From Helichrysum umbraculigerum (Eukaryota > Streptophyta > Magnoliopsida > Asterales > Asteraceae): a stretch of 64,000 nucleotides of DNA. The stretch is from assembly GCA_949592205.1 (NCBI GenBank), contig CATIUR010000001.1, positions 215,890,250 through 215,954,249 of the forward strand, in the 5' to 3' direction. A program made the position numbers and the translations under genes. The notes under the pieces were generated by a model that was not told where the DNA came from, made no database searches, and saw nothing but the letters and a program-made list of their open reading frames with translations. Positions 44,403 to 56,552 of the stretch are shown piece by piece; within the stretch, counting starts at the first letter, position 1, and every line of letters starts with the position of its first letter.

Positions 44403-44921
44403 CGTCCTGCAATCGTTTTTGAAAATCAATGAGACAAGAACATAACAGAAAATTTTGGGTTAAGAAAAACAACTGACAATAAAAATAACAACCCAGATCA
44501 AAAGGCAAATTATATCACATCAGATTGACAATTATGTTATGAAAAAGAGCCAGGGAACAACATGAATGTATGACCTACCCACAAAACAAATTTGTTGACC
44601 AAAACTATGTGTATATAATCAAGAAATCTTGATTATGAGTAATGTAACTCTATATATATATAAAAAAAAATGGGATCTTGAAATGTGAGAGAGTAGAAGA
44701 GTATGATACCAGAAAAAATTTGAGTTATATATGTGTGTTTGTGTGTGTTAAAGAGAGAAAATGGGAGAGTAATTAGAGTTGAAGGTTTCTTTTCTTTTCA
44801 TTGTTTCATGCCTTTTTTTGCTGCAAGAATTAAATGGTTTCTTCCTTCTTTTTAATTTTTATTTTATTGCAATAGGAATTTTATTAATTTTCTTTCTTTA
44901 GTCTAAGGCAAATAAAATGCT

Positions 44922-44925
<4 letters not shown>

Positions 44926-44988
<63 letters not shown>
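44926..44988. repeat. (TA)n microsatellite upstream of NADP-ME
   Basis: An uninterrupted TA run of about 62 bp lies about 525 bp upstream of the NADP-ME start codon. It is likely to be variable in length. Confidence 0.97.
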
Positions 44989-44990
<2 letters not shown>

Positions 44991-46168
44991 ATATTAAGTT
45001 GAGACAATTATCATAAATGTGGAATTCAATACCAAAAACAATTTTTATTGAGTGATCTAACTTTACTATTCTTGATATCATCAATTTAATTGTAATAAAA
45101 ACTTTGTTGACAGGATTATAAAGAGCCATAGATGTCCATGTGAGAATATTAAACCCGGTTTCCAATTAATGTTTGTCCAAGTATTTATTCAATTCTAAAG
45201 AAAAAATTATTATGGTAAGCCCAAATAAATGAATTGAAAACATATTTGTTTTAGCCATTAGAAATTTAATAAATCAATTTTTCGTCAGTATAACAGTTTT
45301 ACGTCGCCGGTTTGCTGGTTCAACCGAAAAACGTACTAGTATGGTCATTATGATTCAAAAACTAGGAGAAGACTGAACTAATTAGAATTGTCATAAGGAC
45401 CGATCCTATAATATAATGTTCAACTCAACAAGAGTGATCGATTATGTTCCCTCACAAATTAAGAAAGTAGGTCTCACTAGTTGACATGACGAGGGAAAAT
45501 GTACAAAATAGTTGTACATGTTTAGGTTTAGGTCTATATTTAAAGACGTGTATATTGTTAGTCTTTTTTAATCTTTTTTAGGTTTCAGTGTAACTGAACA
45601 TGACCTCCCATGTTGGTGTTAAACATGAAAGGATCTCATATTTAAATGAATAGACCTAAAAATCAACATAATGATAATGATACGATGATCATACATGATA
45701 ACAAAAATGAAAAAGTAAGAGAATAGTAAAGGTTTAAATCACATGTGAACCACCGATCGAATAAATTAGGTCAATCTTTATATTGATATATTTAGGTCCA
45801 TATATCAACCTATAAAATGACATAACAATTCATAAACGCTATATTACGTGAGTACCATACTAGTTACAAAATTACAACACTTATGAATTATGTACTTGAA
45901 TATGAGTTAAATCATGTAAATATAGAAGTAATATATTGCAACTATATGTACACTAACATCATGGATTAAGGTTCAAATGAAAAAAGGTAGATTATATAAC
46001 AAGATGAGAAATACTTTGAAATCTAACTTACATGACTTTAATAAACTAGTTTTGAAAAATATCTTCAAATATGAATGATACAATCGTTTAAACAAACAAA
46101 AGCACTTAAAATGGCAATTGTTAAAAGTCTCATCAGACAAGTCAAACGCACAAACGTACTCATCAACA
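44989..46168. other. Intergenic stretch
   Basis: AT-rich sequence without a recognisable gene, tandem array or terminal repeat pair. Confidence 0.55.
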
Positions 46169-46177
46169 ATTTAACAA

Positions 46178-47137
46178 GGGTTAGTAATGGTTTAATCCCT
46201 AAAGTTTCATTTCTTTTTCGTTTTAACCATTTAACTTTTTTTTGAATGTTTTAACCACTCAACTTAGGGTCAATAATGGTTTAATCCCTGAACTTTCAAT
46301 TTGTTTTCGTTTTAACCACTCAACTTTGTTTTAAACGTTTTAACCACCCAACTTATGAGTTGACCATACTTTAACCACTAAAGTTCATCTAACCATTTAA
46401 AAAAACCCTTTCGTTAACTTATAATGAAAGTTTAGATCGGGATATATAAACTTTGAACTGATTTTTTATCGACCAAGGTTTTCAAGAGAGAGATCTTACC
46501 TAGGATCGTTTTTGTCTTCACCAGATCGAAATCGTAAGATCAAATCGGGATCGTAAGATCTTACGATTTCGATTTGAGCATAGGATCTTACGATGTCGAT
46601 CCGATCCGATCTTACTTAACATGAATATAAGTTAAGAAAAGATAAATTAGTTAATTTTTGTCCAATAAAAGGTTAATAGGTTCATTATTTGTCATGCAAT
46701 TAATCTTTTATATGCATTATAATACACATTTATAAGATCATAATGTATGAGTAGGATCTTACGATCCCGATTTGATCTTACGATTTCGATCTTGTGAATA
46801 CAAAAACAATTGTAGATAAGATCTCTCTCTTGACAACCTTAGTCGATAAAAAAATCAATTCAAAGTTTATATATCCCGATCTAAACTTTCATTATAAGTT
46901 AACGAAAGGGTTTTTTAAATGGGTAAATGAACTTTAGTGGTTAAAGTATGGTCAACTCATAAGTTGAGTGGTTAAAACGTTTAAAACAAAGTTGAGTGGT
47001 TAAAACGAAAACAAATTGAAAGTTCAGGAATTAAACCATTATTGACCCTAAGTTGAGTGGTTAAAACATTCAAAAAAAAGTTGAGTGGTTAAAACGAAAA
47101 AAAAATGAAACTTTAAGGATTATACCATTATTAACCC
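46178..47137. mobile_element. Large foldback MULE-type element with 9-bp TSD
   Basis: The arms are inverted copies over nearly the whole 960 bp. The outer ends read GGGTTAGTAATGGTTTAATC and, inverted, GGGTTAATAATGGTATAATC. The TSD ATTTAACAA lies at 46169-46177 and 47138-47146. Each arm carries GAGTGGTTAAAAC-type repeats. The centre (about 46475-46840) is a GATCGTAAGATC-rich segment homologous to the 19754-20038 MITE. The inverted symmetry continues through the junction without a TSD, so the core was probably acquired before the arms were duplicated. Confidence 0.85.
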
Positions 47138-47146
47138 ATTTAACAA

Positions 47147-47594
47147 CGGATGTGAAACTTGTTCCAAGTTCTAACGTTAAAAGTGTAAAGGTAAATAACA
47201 GTGGCTTAATAAACCAGTGGAAAGTTAACTTTTTTGATAAAATTTTGTGGCAATTTTATCTTTTTAACCTTTTTATCTTCTTTACTTATTCCAAGAATTT
47301 GATATATATTTTTATTGTTTTGGGATATCATTTGTAACGATGATATTATAATGGGGATAACAACTATAATGTTGATCGCACAAATAAATTATACGGTTAA
47401 CCAATCATTATTTAGATATTTTACATATTTAGTCCTTCAATTTTTTTATAATAGCTAACTGCACGACTCGTCCGTGCAGTGATTCAGTGAACCCCTAGAA
47501 ATAGTCCATCCATTAACACTAACAACACATTTCGATCCGTGCTGCTGATTATTTTTTCATTTTTTATTTCATTTATTTGACTTATTTATTATTA
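47147..47594. other. Intergenic stretch
   Basis: No gene is visible. A GCACGACTCGTCCGTGC hairpin near 47461-47477 was considered and rejected as a Helitron end. Confidence 0.5.
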
Positions 47595-47625
47595 CTAGTT
47601 TATTGACCCGTGATTACACGGGTTT
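47595..47625 (-). mobile_element. Helitron 3' terminus
   Basis: Read on the minus strand, the hairpin ACCCGTGTAATCACGGGT is followed after about 8 bases by CTAG (47598-47595) and T. It matches the ends at 24925 and 10655, so all three belong to one group. The 5' end, to the right, was not identified. It may reach the LTR element at 48059. Confidence 0.6.
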
Positions 47626-48058
47626 GATGAAAATATTAAATTTTCATATATCTATATACATATATATAGGCTATTTTTTAATGACAATGGTAGCATAATA
47701 TTTAAGTTCTATTGTTTATATAAACCCAGAGCATACTAAATATATAATACAAACGCATTTGATAAATTGTGATCTAATATAAATGCATAAACAGGTAAAC
47801 TATAATACAAATAGCTCCCACTTGGATGATAAAAACGTAATTAACTTATCGAATAGCTTGCAAATTAGGCCCACTAATTACACCATTTGTCTTGACTTAT
47901 GCATAATGATGCATGTTTGCAATTTATTTAAGACATGAATAGATGATTAATAGCTTTCATGAGAATTATATCCTTTAAAATTCATCACTTTGAGTTAACA
48001 TTTTATACATGCTAAAATACATCACCATAATCCATCTCATATATTTCACATCCCATGA

Positions 48059-50987
48059 TGTGACACCCATCAAATTAGGACTAGTTATTAGATCCTAATC
48101 ATCTAGTAGTATATGTAATTAGTGCTATGTTTTAGGCTAATTGTATGTATCAATATGTATATTGTTATATATATATATCAGTACGCGATTTGTTTAAATC
48201 GTGCATTTTCAAATCGGCCAAATTTCCGATACACTTTCATACGGACGTTGGTGAAACTTTTTAATAAATAACATAAATCTATTTGGTGATTAAATAGTAG
48301 TTATTTACATTATATTATTATGTATTAATAATATACAAAACAATGTACGTTTTGTATAAAACGTAACCGACACGAATTAAACGCGTGAGATACGCCCGAC
48401 AAATAAAATAATCATAAGTTTTATTTTTATAACTTCAAACAAAGTAATTTGATTAAATACTTTCATTATAAATATCGTATTTCAAACCGATAACAAAAAC
48501 GTGTATTTTAAACGCTACGCGATTAAACGACCAAAACACGAAACCGTAAATCAACATCGACACTATAAACAAACACTTTTATAAATGTTTTCCAAGTATT
48601 ATAATTAATACTTCAATGTAAACCTATCGAAATTCAATTGGTATTTAAAATGTATACGTATAACGAATAACGTACGAATTAGCGTTTAAACGATCGGGTA
48701 AACGAACACGGATATAATACCACTAATTGGGAGACAAGATTTTTGCAAATCTCACCTCCCATTTCATGTTGAAAAATCGGCCAAGACATGATCCACAAAA
48801 AGTGGATCATGTTCTTGACTAATACAACTTATACACTAGCCATTTTCTCATTTTATGCATCACCTTTCTCTCTCTCTCAACTCATCCTCTCCCTCCCTTT
48901 TCTCTCACTAAAATCTGCCCTCAAGGCCATCACAATACCACCACATCTCCACCATCAATCATCTTAAAGAAATCAAAGAAGGAAGCAAGGAAAAGAGGAG
49001 GAAAAGCAAACCGAGTACTCTCTCCACGTTTTCGACTTTAGATCATCATATTCCTTTGTAAGAACACACTTTCTCTCTCTAGAATGTTATGACTTATGTT
49101 GATATATACATGTTAGTTGCTCATTTGAACTATAAAATGTCCAAAACAAAGCCTCAAAAACGTTTTTTTTAACATATATATATTCTAACAGATTCTGTCT
49201 TCATAAAACCGTCACACGAAATCAAGTATATCTCGAAAACTTGGAAGAACCAACTCTCGACTTCTAAACGAAAAATGTTCCTTAGGATGTCTACTACAAC
49301 TTTTATTTTTGGCCCTTGGGCCAGATCCTCACGGATCATATCTAAAAACACGAGTCTTTGGACTGACCTTACTGTTGAGACGAAACCGATCACTCTTCAT
49401 ATTTATTTTTGTTAAAAATAGTAAACGAACATATAAAAATACCATAAAGTGCAGAAATGAACTCGACATATATGAGAACATGTGTGATTTTTGGTTAGGT
49501 ATGAATCGGACTGCAAGTGGACCAAATCGAGAGGTTTATCGGGTTCAAAAATCTGGAAAATGAACATAATAGGGACTGTTTTGGTCTAAACATGGAAACG
49601 ACACTTCGAGAGGTCTACGAAACATAACGAAAAGTTTTATAAATTTATTTGATCATTTTAGGAGTTGAGTAAAAGTTGCGAGTCAAACCGAGACCGTTGA
49701 CCACGTCTTCGACAATGACGTGTATAACTTCAATAACTATAAATAATTTTCAAAACGTATTATAATTATAGAAACCCAAATTATTTATATTCGGTACGAT
49801 ACGTTTTTAAACAAATTTCATTTATATGAAACAAACATATCTATGTTATCGAAATCTTTGTGTCAATCAATAACCAACGTGCCGTATCCATTTTCACAAA
49901 ATCAGACATAATCATTAACCAAAGTATTTGGTCATAACTAGTTAAGGGAATAACTAGCATAGATGGTCCGTAGAGTCATCTAATCAATTAATCCTTGCGC
50001 GTTTAATACGCCCGGCAGGTTTCAAGTATCTAATCATTTATCAAAACCTTGCGCGTCCAAGACGCCCTGCAGGTTTCAGTCGATTGATCGACATCATTGT
50101 ATTGTGAATCATCATAATTGTTGGCTAACAATTCATTAGGCTCAGGTGAGTCTCATAGCCCATATTTTAAATGCTTTTACCTAGGGGTGAGATACATGCT
50201 CTGTTTTGTTTTACATGTGAACGCAAGTATCAAATTATCACGTATGCTGCATGAGTTGTTTTCATCTAATCAATCAAAGTCCTCTGGAGCATAGTTCTGT
50301 TAATATGATTTAGCGTGAATGTTAGTGTATGGTACCATATGGGATTGACAATCCCCGTCCGAGTTAGCAAGCACTAAACTGTCAAACGGACGCATTATCA
50401 TTTGTTCAGTATTGAGTGTAGATTAGGCACTCATAGAGAGGCACCTCGATCAGGTCCTTGAATGTGGATCCTGACCCCTCAGTTAAGCTCAGACTATGTG
50501 CTCATGCCAGTTATATACATCTTTACTTATTTGTTTAATTACAAATATTCATGTGATACTCATCATTTATCTATTTACATGTTTGTAAATCAAATCGTTA
50601 AATCTTGCGGTTCATAAATCATATCTTATCATATTAAACCTGTGAGCTCATCAGCTTTTTAGCTGACCTTTTAGCATGTTATCTCAGGTACTCAGCAGTA
50701 GGTTGGACTGCCCATCAGGATACTGTAGCTCGAGTCGCATGCAAATAATAACATCAAGAGATTTAACTGCATTTCTATATTTTGTATAAATTAGATATGT
50801 ATTAGAATCTCTCAAGTAAATTATGCGAACTCACATTTTGAAAACGATTATGTAATTTCTATTACATCTATGTATTTTATCAAACGACGCATGTAGTGGT
50901 CGTTCATTCTGTATCTTATGTGCTTTGTTATTGATTAGTCGCGCCCCGAATCGACCCGCTTCCGCATCATAATTTGGGGGTGCGACA
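48059..50987 (+). repeat. 5' LTR of a decayed Ty3/gypsy chromovirus
   Basis: The LTR begins TGTGACACCCATC and ends GGGGGTGCGACA directly before the Met-tRNA primer site TTGGTATCAGAGCC (50990-51003). At 2.93 kb it is long. It holds a perfect 10-bp stem hairpin CATGATCCAC-AAAAA-GTGGATCATG at about 48787-48811. The 3' partner is not in the window because the element is broken at 55086. The start is inferred from the TG...CA rule. Confidence 0.75.
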
Positions 50988-51322
50988 GATTGGTATCAGA
51001 GCCTAAGGTTATAGTGAACTAGGTTGCATTAGTGGGCCTAGACTATGACCGTTAGGCAGTATTTTCTGTTAAGTATGATTGGTTCAAGAGTTACAGCATA
51101 CAAGTTTAATTTAACATAGCCTGATCAACTATGTACAATTAAATAAAGATGATGTAAGGCTTGAAATGGTTATGCTATGATAGAAATACATTTGTTGACT
51201 CTGACCATGAGAGAAACCGGAACTCATAATTGTTTGTGCTAGACACTCATAAGACTATTATGTGATATAGGTATATATACATAGATAGTCATCGCTCAAG
51301 CACTGTACGCTAGTCTATTATG

Positions 51323-51325
<3 letters not shown>

Positions 51326-51361
<36 letters not shown>
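51326..51361. repeat. (TA)n microsatellite in the retroelement leader
   Basis: An uninterrupted TA run of about 36 bp lies between primer site and gag. Confidence 0.95.
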
Positions 51362-51366
<5 letters not shown>

Positions 51367-51725
51367 TCACATTCTCAAACACTTTGTCATAGAGATGGCA
51401 ACACACACTCACTGAAACAACCATCTACTTCATCCCACTCTCGACAACCTCTTTTGGGATCACGAAACACATAGGTAGCTTGGAGGACCACCGAGTCACT
51501 TCGAGCGAGACCTTATCCAACTCACAACAAATCAAATAACCAGGCTAGTTAGCACGTAGTTGCTAGTCAGTAGAGATGGTTATTCAACACCTCTTGAATT
51601 GTTCCATAATGTTGATTGTCATATTGTGATGTTGTATATTACCGCATTTGTATATGTACATCTATGATAATCATCATTTATGGACAATCTCTCATGAACC
51701 CTATCCTTCTATTCTCAGGAAAATC

Positions 51726-54700
51726 ATGCCGCCAAAGTCAAGGACTTACACAGATGCTCAGATGGCATCCCTCATTTCCCGGGCAGTAACTGAAGCCTTG
51801 GCGCGACATTCGTCAGAGACCTCCGAAAGGAATAGTGATGCTGCCAATACCCCTCCTACTGTCAAGCCTTGTTCCTACAAGGACTTCCAGAACTGCAAAC
51901 CTTTGATCTTTAAAGGAACTGAAGGAGCCATCGGCCTAATCAGATGGTTCGAAAAGATGGAGTCCGTCTTCCGCATTAGTAAATGTGCGGAAGGGGATAG
52001 AGTTCAGTTTTCCACATGCACCCTTGCTGATGGTGCCCTCACCTGGTGGAACTCGTATGCCCAGTCTGTGGGTATAGATACCGCCTATCTACTTCCATGG
52101 GAAGATCTGAAGAAAATGCTCACAGAGGAGTATTGCCCAACTGAAGAACTCCAGAGGCTAGATGAGGTGTTCTGGCATCTCAAGGTCCAAGGAACCGACA
52201 TTGTTGGATACACAACTAGGTTCCAACAACTTGCAACCCTTCGCCCAGCCTTAGTAAGCACTGAGACCGACAAAGTCAAGAGATACATCCGCGGTCTTCC
52301 GGAACCTGTCCGGGGGAACGTCGCCTCTTCCAACAAAACCACTATTCAGGGAGCAATCCGATTGGCCCATGAACTCATGGCTATGCAAGAGAACAAAGAA
52401 ACACCTGTCTCGTCTTCTGGGAACAACAACAAGAGGAAATGGTCTGGGAATCAGAACCAGCAGACTTTCAAAAAGACCGAGACTGTCAAGAATGACACAT
52501 CGGGATCTGGAGAAAGGAAAGGGTACACTGGAAGTAAACCCTACTGTTCAAAGTGCAATCGTCATCATGATGGTCCTTGTGGTACACCCTGTAACAACTG
52601 CAAGAGATATGGACATCTTACCAAAGACTGCCGAACACCTGCAACCAACCCCACCACCAACACCAACAACAACCAACCCCGAGCCTGCTATGAGTGTGGA
52701 AACACTGGACACTTCAGGAATGCGTGTCCAACGTTGAAGAACAAAGGGAACAACAACAACAATGCTAGGGGCAGAGCTTTTGTGCTGAATGCTGGAGACG
52801 CCCGTGAGGACCCTAATGTGGTCACGGGTATGTTTCTTCTCAACAATTTAACTGCCTCAGTTTTGTTTGATACTGGTGCTGATAAGAGTTTTATATCTGA
52901 GGAATTTAGCCCACTATTAGACATTTCCCCAGTTGCCTTAGAAGCTAAGTACACCGTAGAGTTAGCTAATGGCAAATTGATTGAGGCCGATAGTGTGTTA
53001 CCAAATTGCACCCTAAACCTCGCAAACGAACTATTTCCCATAAACCTCATACCCATCGAGATTGGAAGTTTTGACATAGTAGTAGGCATGGATTGGCTAT
53101 CCAAGCATCGAGCTGAAATTGTCTGTCATGACAAAATCGTTCGTATTCCTCTCGTCACTGGTAGTACTTTGATCATACAAGGGGAGACCGGTGGAACGAG
53201 ATTGAATATCATATCCTGCATGAAGACTCGCAAGTACCTTAGGAAAGGGTATCAGGCAATCCTCGCTCATGTTATTGAGAAGAAGTCAGAAGAGAAGCGA
53301 CTTAAGGATGTGCCCATCGTCAGAGACTTTCCAGAAGTATTTCCTGAAGAATTGCCTGGTCTTCCACCACCAAGGCAAGTTGAGTTCTCAATAGACCTTG
53401 TGCCTGGGACAACACCCGTGGCACGAGCACCATATCGTTTAGCCCTTCAGAACTTCAGGAGTTGTCTATTCAGTTACAGGAACTTCTGGATAAGGGTTTC
53501 ATAAGACCGAGTTCTTCACCCTGGGGAGCTCCGGTCCTGTTTGTGAAAAAGAAGGACGGTTCACTCAGGATGTGTATCGACTACAGAGAGTTGAACAAAT
53601 TAACCATCAAGAACCGTTATCCACTTCCCCGTATTGATGACCTGTTCGACCAACTCCAAGGGTCAAGTGTCTATTCGAAAATAGATCTACGATCGGGTTA
53701 TCATCAGTTACGAGTTCGCGATGAAGATATTCCGAATACCGCTTTCCGAACTCGCTATGGTCATTACGAGTTTCAGGTTATGGCCTTTGGTTTGACTAAT
53801 GCACCGGTAGTATTCATGGATCTTATGAACCGAGTGTGCAAACCATATATCGACAAGTTTGTCATTGTTTTCTTCGATGACATTCTTATCTACTCACGTA
53901 ACGAGCAAGAGCATGAACAGCATCTCAAAACCATTCTAGAACTCCTTAGACACGAGGAATTATATGCTAAGTTCTCCAAGTGTGAATTCTGGATTCAGAC
54001 CGTTCAATTCCTTGGTCATGTGATTGACAGTCAGGGAATTCATGTTGATCCCTCAAAGATTGAGGCTATCAAGTGCTGGCAAGCACCGACAACGCCGACA
54101 GAAGTACACCAATTTCTAGGATTGGCTGGTTATTATCGGCGCTTCATTGAGAATTTCTTCAAAATAGCACAACCACTCACGACACTGACTCAGAAAGAGA
54201 AGAAGTTCAATTGGACTGATAAGCAAGAGTCAGCATTTCAGTTATTAAAGCAAAAGCTTTGCAGTGCACCTATCCTATCATTACCCGAAGGCAATGAAGA
54301 CTTCGTGGTATACTGCGATGCTTCACATCAAGGTCTTGGTTGCGTGTTGATGCAACGAGAAAAAGTCATAGCTTACGCTTCCCGACAACTCAAAGTTCAC
54401 GAGAAGAACTACACAACCCATGATCTCGAATTAGGAGCCGTAGTGTTCGCACTCAAAATCTGGAGACATTATCTGTATGGCACGAAATGTACCATCTTCA
54501 CTGATCATAAAATTCTTCAGCATATATTTGATCAGAAGGATCTCAACATGAGGCAACGACGCTGGGTAGAGTTGCTCACCGATTATGACTGTGAGATCAA
54601 GTACCATCCGGGAAAAGCAAATGTAGTTGCTGATGCCCTAAGTCGAAAAGAGCGCACCAAACCTCTTCGAGTCCGAGCCCTCAGTATTACCATTCATAAT

Positions 54701-55086
54701 GATCTAATCATTCAAATCCTCACCGCCCAACTCGAAGCATTGAAACCTGAAAACATCAAAGACGAGGCCTTGCGAAACATGGAGAATCAATTCGAAACCA
54801 AACCCAATGGGGTCAAGTACTTCGCAAATCGAATCTGGTTACCTAAGTTTGGAAACCTTCGAGACTTAGTGATGGATGAAGCTCACAAGTCCAAATACTC
54901 TATACATCCGGATCGGACAAGATGTATCATGGAAACAAGGGACTGTACTGGTGGCCGAACATGAAAGCAGAGATTGCCACGTACGTCAGCAAATGCCTCA
55001 CATGTTCCAAGGTTAAAGCCGAATATCAGAAACCATCCGGCTTGCTCCAGCAACCGGAAATCCCTCAATGGAAATGGGAGCAAATC
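51726..55086 (+). pseudogene. Chromovirus gag-pol with two frameshifts, truncated in integrase
   Basis: The start at 51726 (MPPKSRTYTDAQ) aligns with the TR-GAG Gag start. The order is: gag domain, CCHC knuckles (CNNCKRYGHLTKDC, CYECGNTGHFRNAC), protease VLFDTGADKSFI (about 52862), reverse transcriptase with FFDDILIYS (about 53870), RNase H YCDASHQGLGCVL (about 54312), and the start of the integrase zinc-binding region (CLTC). The frame shifts by one base near 53443, between protease and reverse transcriptase, and again near 54910, before the integrase. Both look like single-base losses. Coding stops at 55086, where an opposite-strand LTR is inserted before the integrase core. The copy is dead. 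Confidence 0.9.
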
Positions 55087-56552
55087 TATAACGCCCCTCA
55101 TTTAATACAACAATATAATATTAAAACTGGCGGAAGCGACTACTTGAAATACATATTCTATTAAAACCTGCTATAAATTTTTGCAACCTTTTATACAATA
55201 TGTTTAACTACTAAACAACCATAATTAACATGTTTACAAACCCGGGGCATTATATACTATAAAACATTATTTATTACAAACTGGATCAGAGTTGCAAGTT
55301 TCAAACATTCCCAGCATCAAAACTATCCTTCCTGACTACCCACATAATATACATCACCTGCAGGAAGTAAATTGAGGGATTAGCACGAAGCTAAGTGAAT
55401 GAATAATCAACTACAATTCAATTTAGCTAACAATCTGTTCACAATCAATAATGCAACAAATATCGTCAAGAGGAACGGTGGTTCCTAGAGACCCTGTTTC
55501 GGGTGGCCCCATCAGAACACTTAAATCAACTGTAGGCCAAAACAGTTATTAACCGCTAACTAAATGCTAATCTCCATCAACACATGTACGCAACCCTGTG
55601 TTGACCAACATTAGCAATCAAGTCCAACCAACAATCTAGTTGACCTCTGGATTATACATTTCAATTCAATGTTCATCAAACAACCAATCAAATGGCATAT
55701 CATTTCAAAGTTAGCATACTATCAATAGCAATTCTATAATTACTGATTGAAATCAAACTGACACAACCAAATCAAACTGTGAGTCTCAAATCCACTCACC
55801 TGATTCGTCTCAGTTACTTACTCAGCAGTCTTATCTCGCTGAGCCCTTGGATTATCTGAGAACATAAAATCAATCATAAGTTAGTAATTTGTTTTCAACT
55901 AATGGTACTTATGTAATTAAACACATTACATAAATAATCACATCATTAATCAATTCCAACATACAACAATACTATTTATATATAGTATTTATTTAAGTTC
56001 ACAAACTAAAATGATCATCAATTTTATTCATGCAAACGCGATCCAGACAAGGGTGGTGGGATCGCGTTCACCCTTTGAAAAAGTTCTGTCACCGTTTTAC
56101 ACTTAGCAACGCGATCCGGGAACTAGGGCTGGATCGCGTTCATAAGAAGAAAACGTTATGGAATCAATTTTTCATTAGGCAACGCGATCCGGGCAAGAGT
56201 TCAGGATCGCGTTCCTATGCGTTTTAGCTCAGGTGCAGACCTGCAAACACACAGCTCAAACCCAAATTTCGAAAATTATACAAACTATCCATACTTCAGG
56301 TACAGCAACAGTTTTTTTAGCTCACAATTCATCATATATACATACCATAACATGTTTAAAGCATAAGTTCAATATCAATTCATGTTAAAACTTCAAATGA
56401 TCATAACCGTGAATTTGAACATGAAAACTAACTTACAATCAAGGAATTACCACTAGAAGATGATGATAATTATGATAACACAAGATCACAATCAGCTCAA
56501 GATCACCACAAAGTCTTTGATTCACTTGATTTCTAGCTTTAGGGTTTAAGAG
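55087..56552 (-). mobile_element. Partial LTR of another Ty3/gypsy element, opposite strand
   Basis: It begins (plus strand) TATAACGCCCCTCATTT and shares a block order with the LTR at 28811-29480 and 32886-34131: CACCTGCAGGAAGT, GGGATTAGCACGAAGCTAAG, GGAACGGTGGTTCCT, and a CCCTGTGTT segment. It lies inside the integrase region of the preceding element and is cut at 56552 by the next element. Three hairpin units of AACGCGATCC...GGATCGCGTT lie at 56034-56213. No coding sequence is visible. Confidence 0.8.
56034..56213. repeat. Triplicated AACGCGATCC/GGATCGCGTT hairpin in an LTR
   Basis: The stem word AACGCGATCC occurs at about 56035, 56109 and 56181. Its inverse GGATCGCGTT follows 12-16 bases later each time. 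The units are about 73 bp apart. They are GC-richer than the surroundings. Confidence 0.88.

Noticed and set aside
44920..45165. Minus-strand frame ending in an IYIY repeat
   Set aside because: It is a translation of the TA microsatellite.
47458..47500. Helitron end from the GCACG...CGTGC hairpin followed by CTAG
   Set aside because: The spacing is too long and the base after CTAG is A, not T.
49309..49563. 84-codon frame inside the long LTR
   Set aside because: It lies within an LTR and has no recognisable domain.
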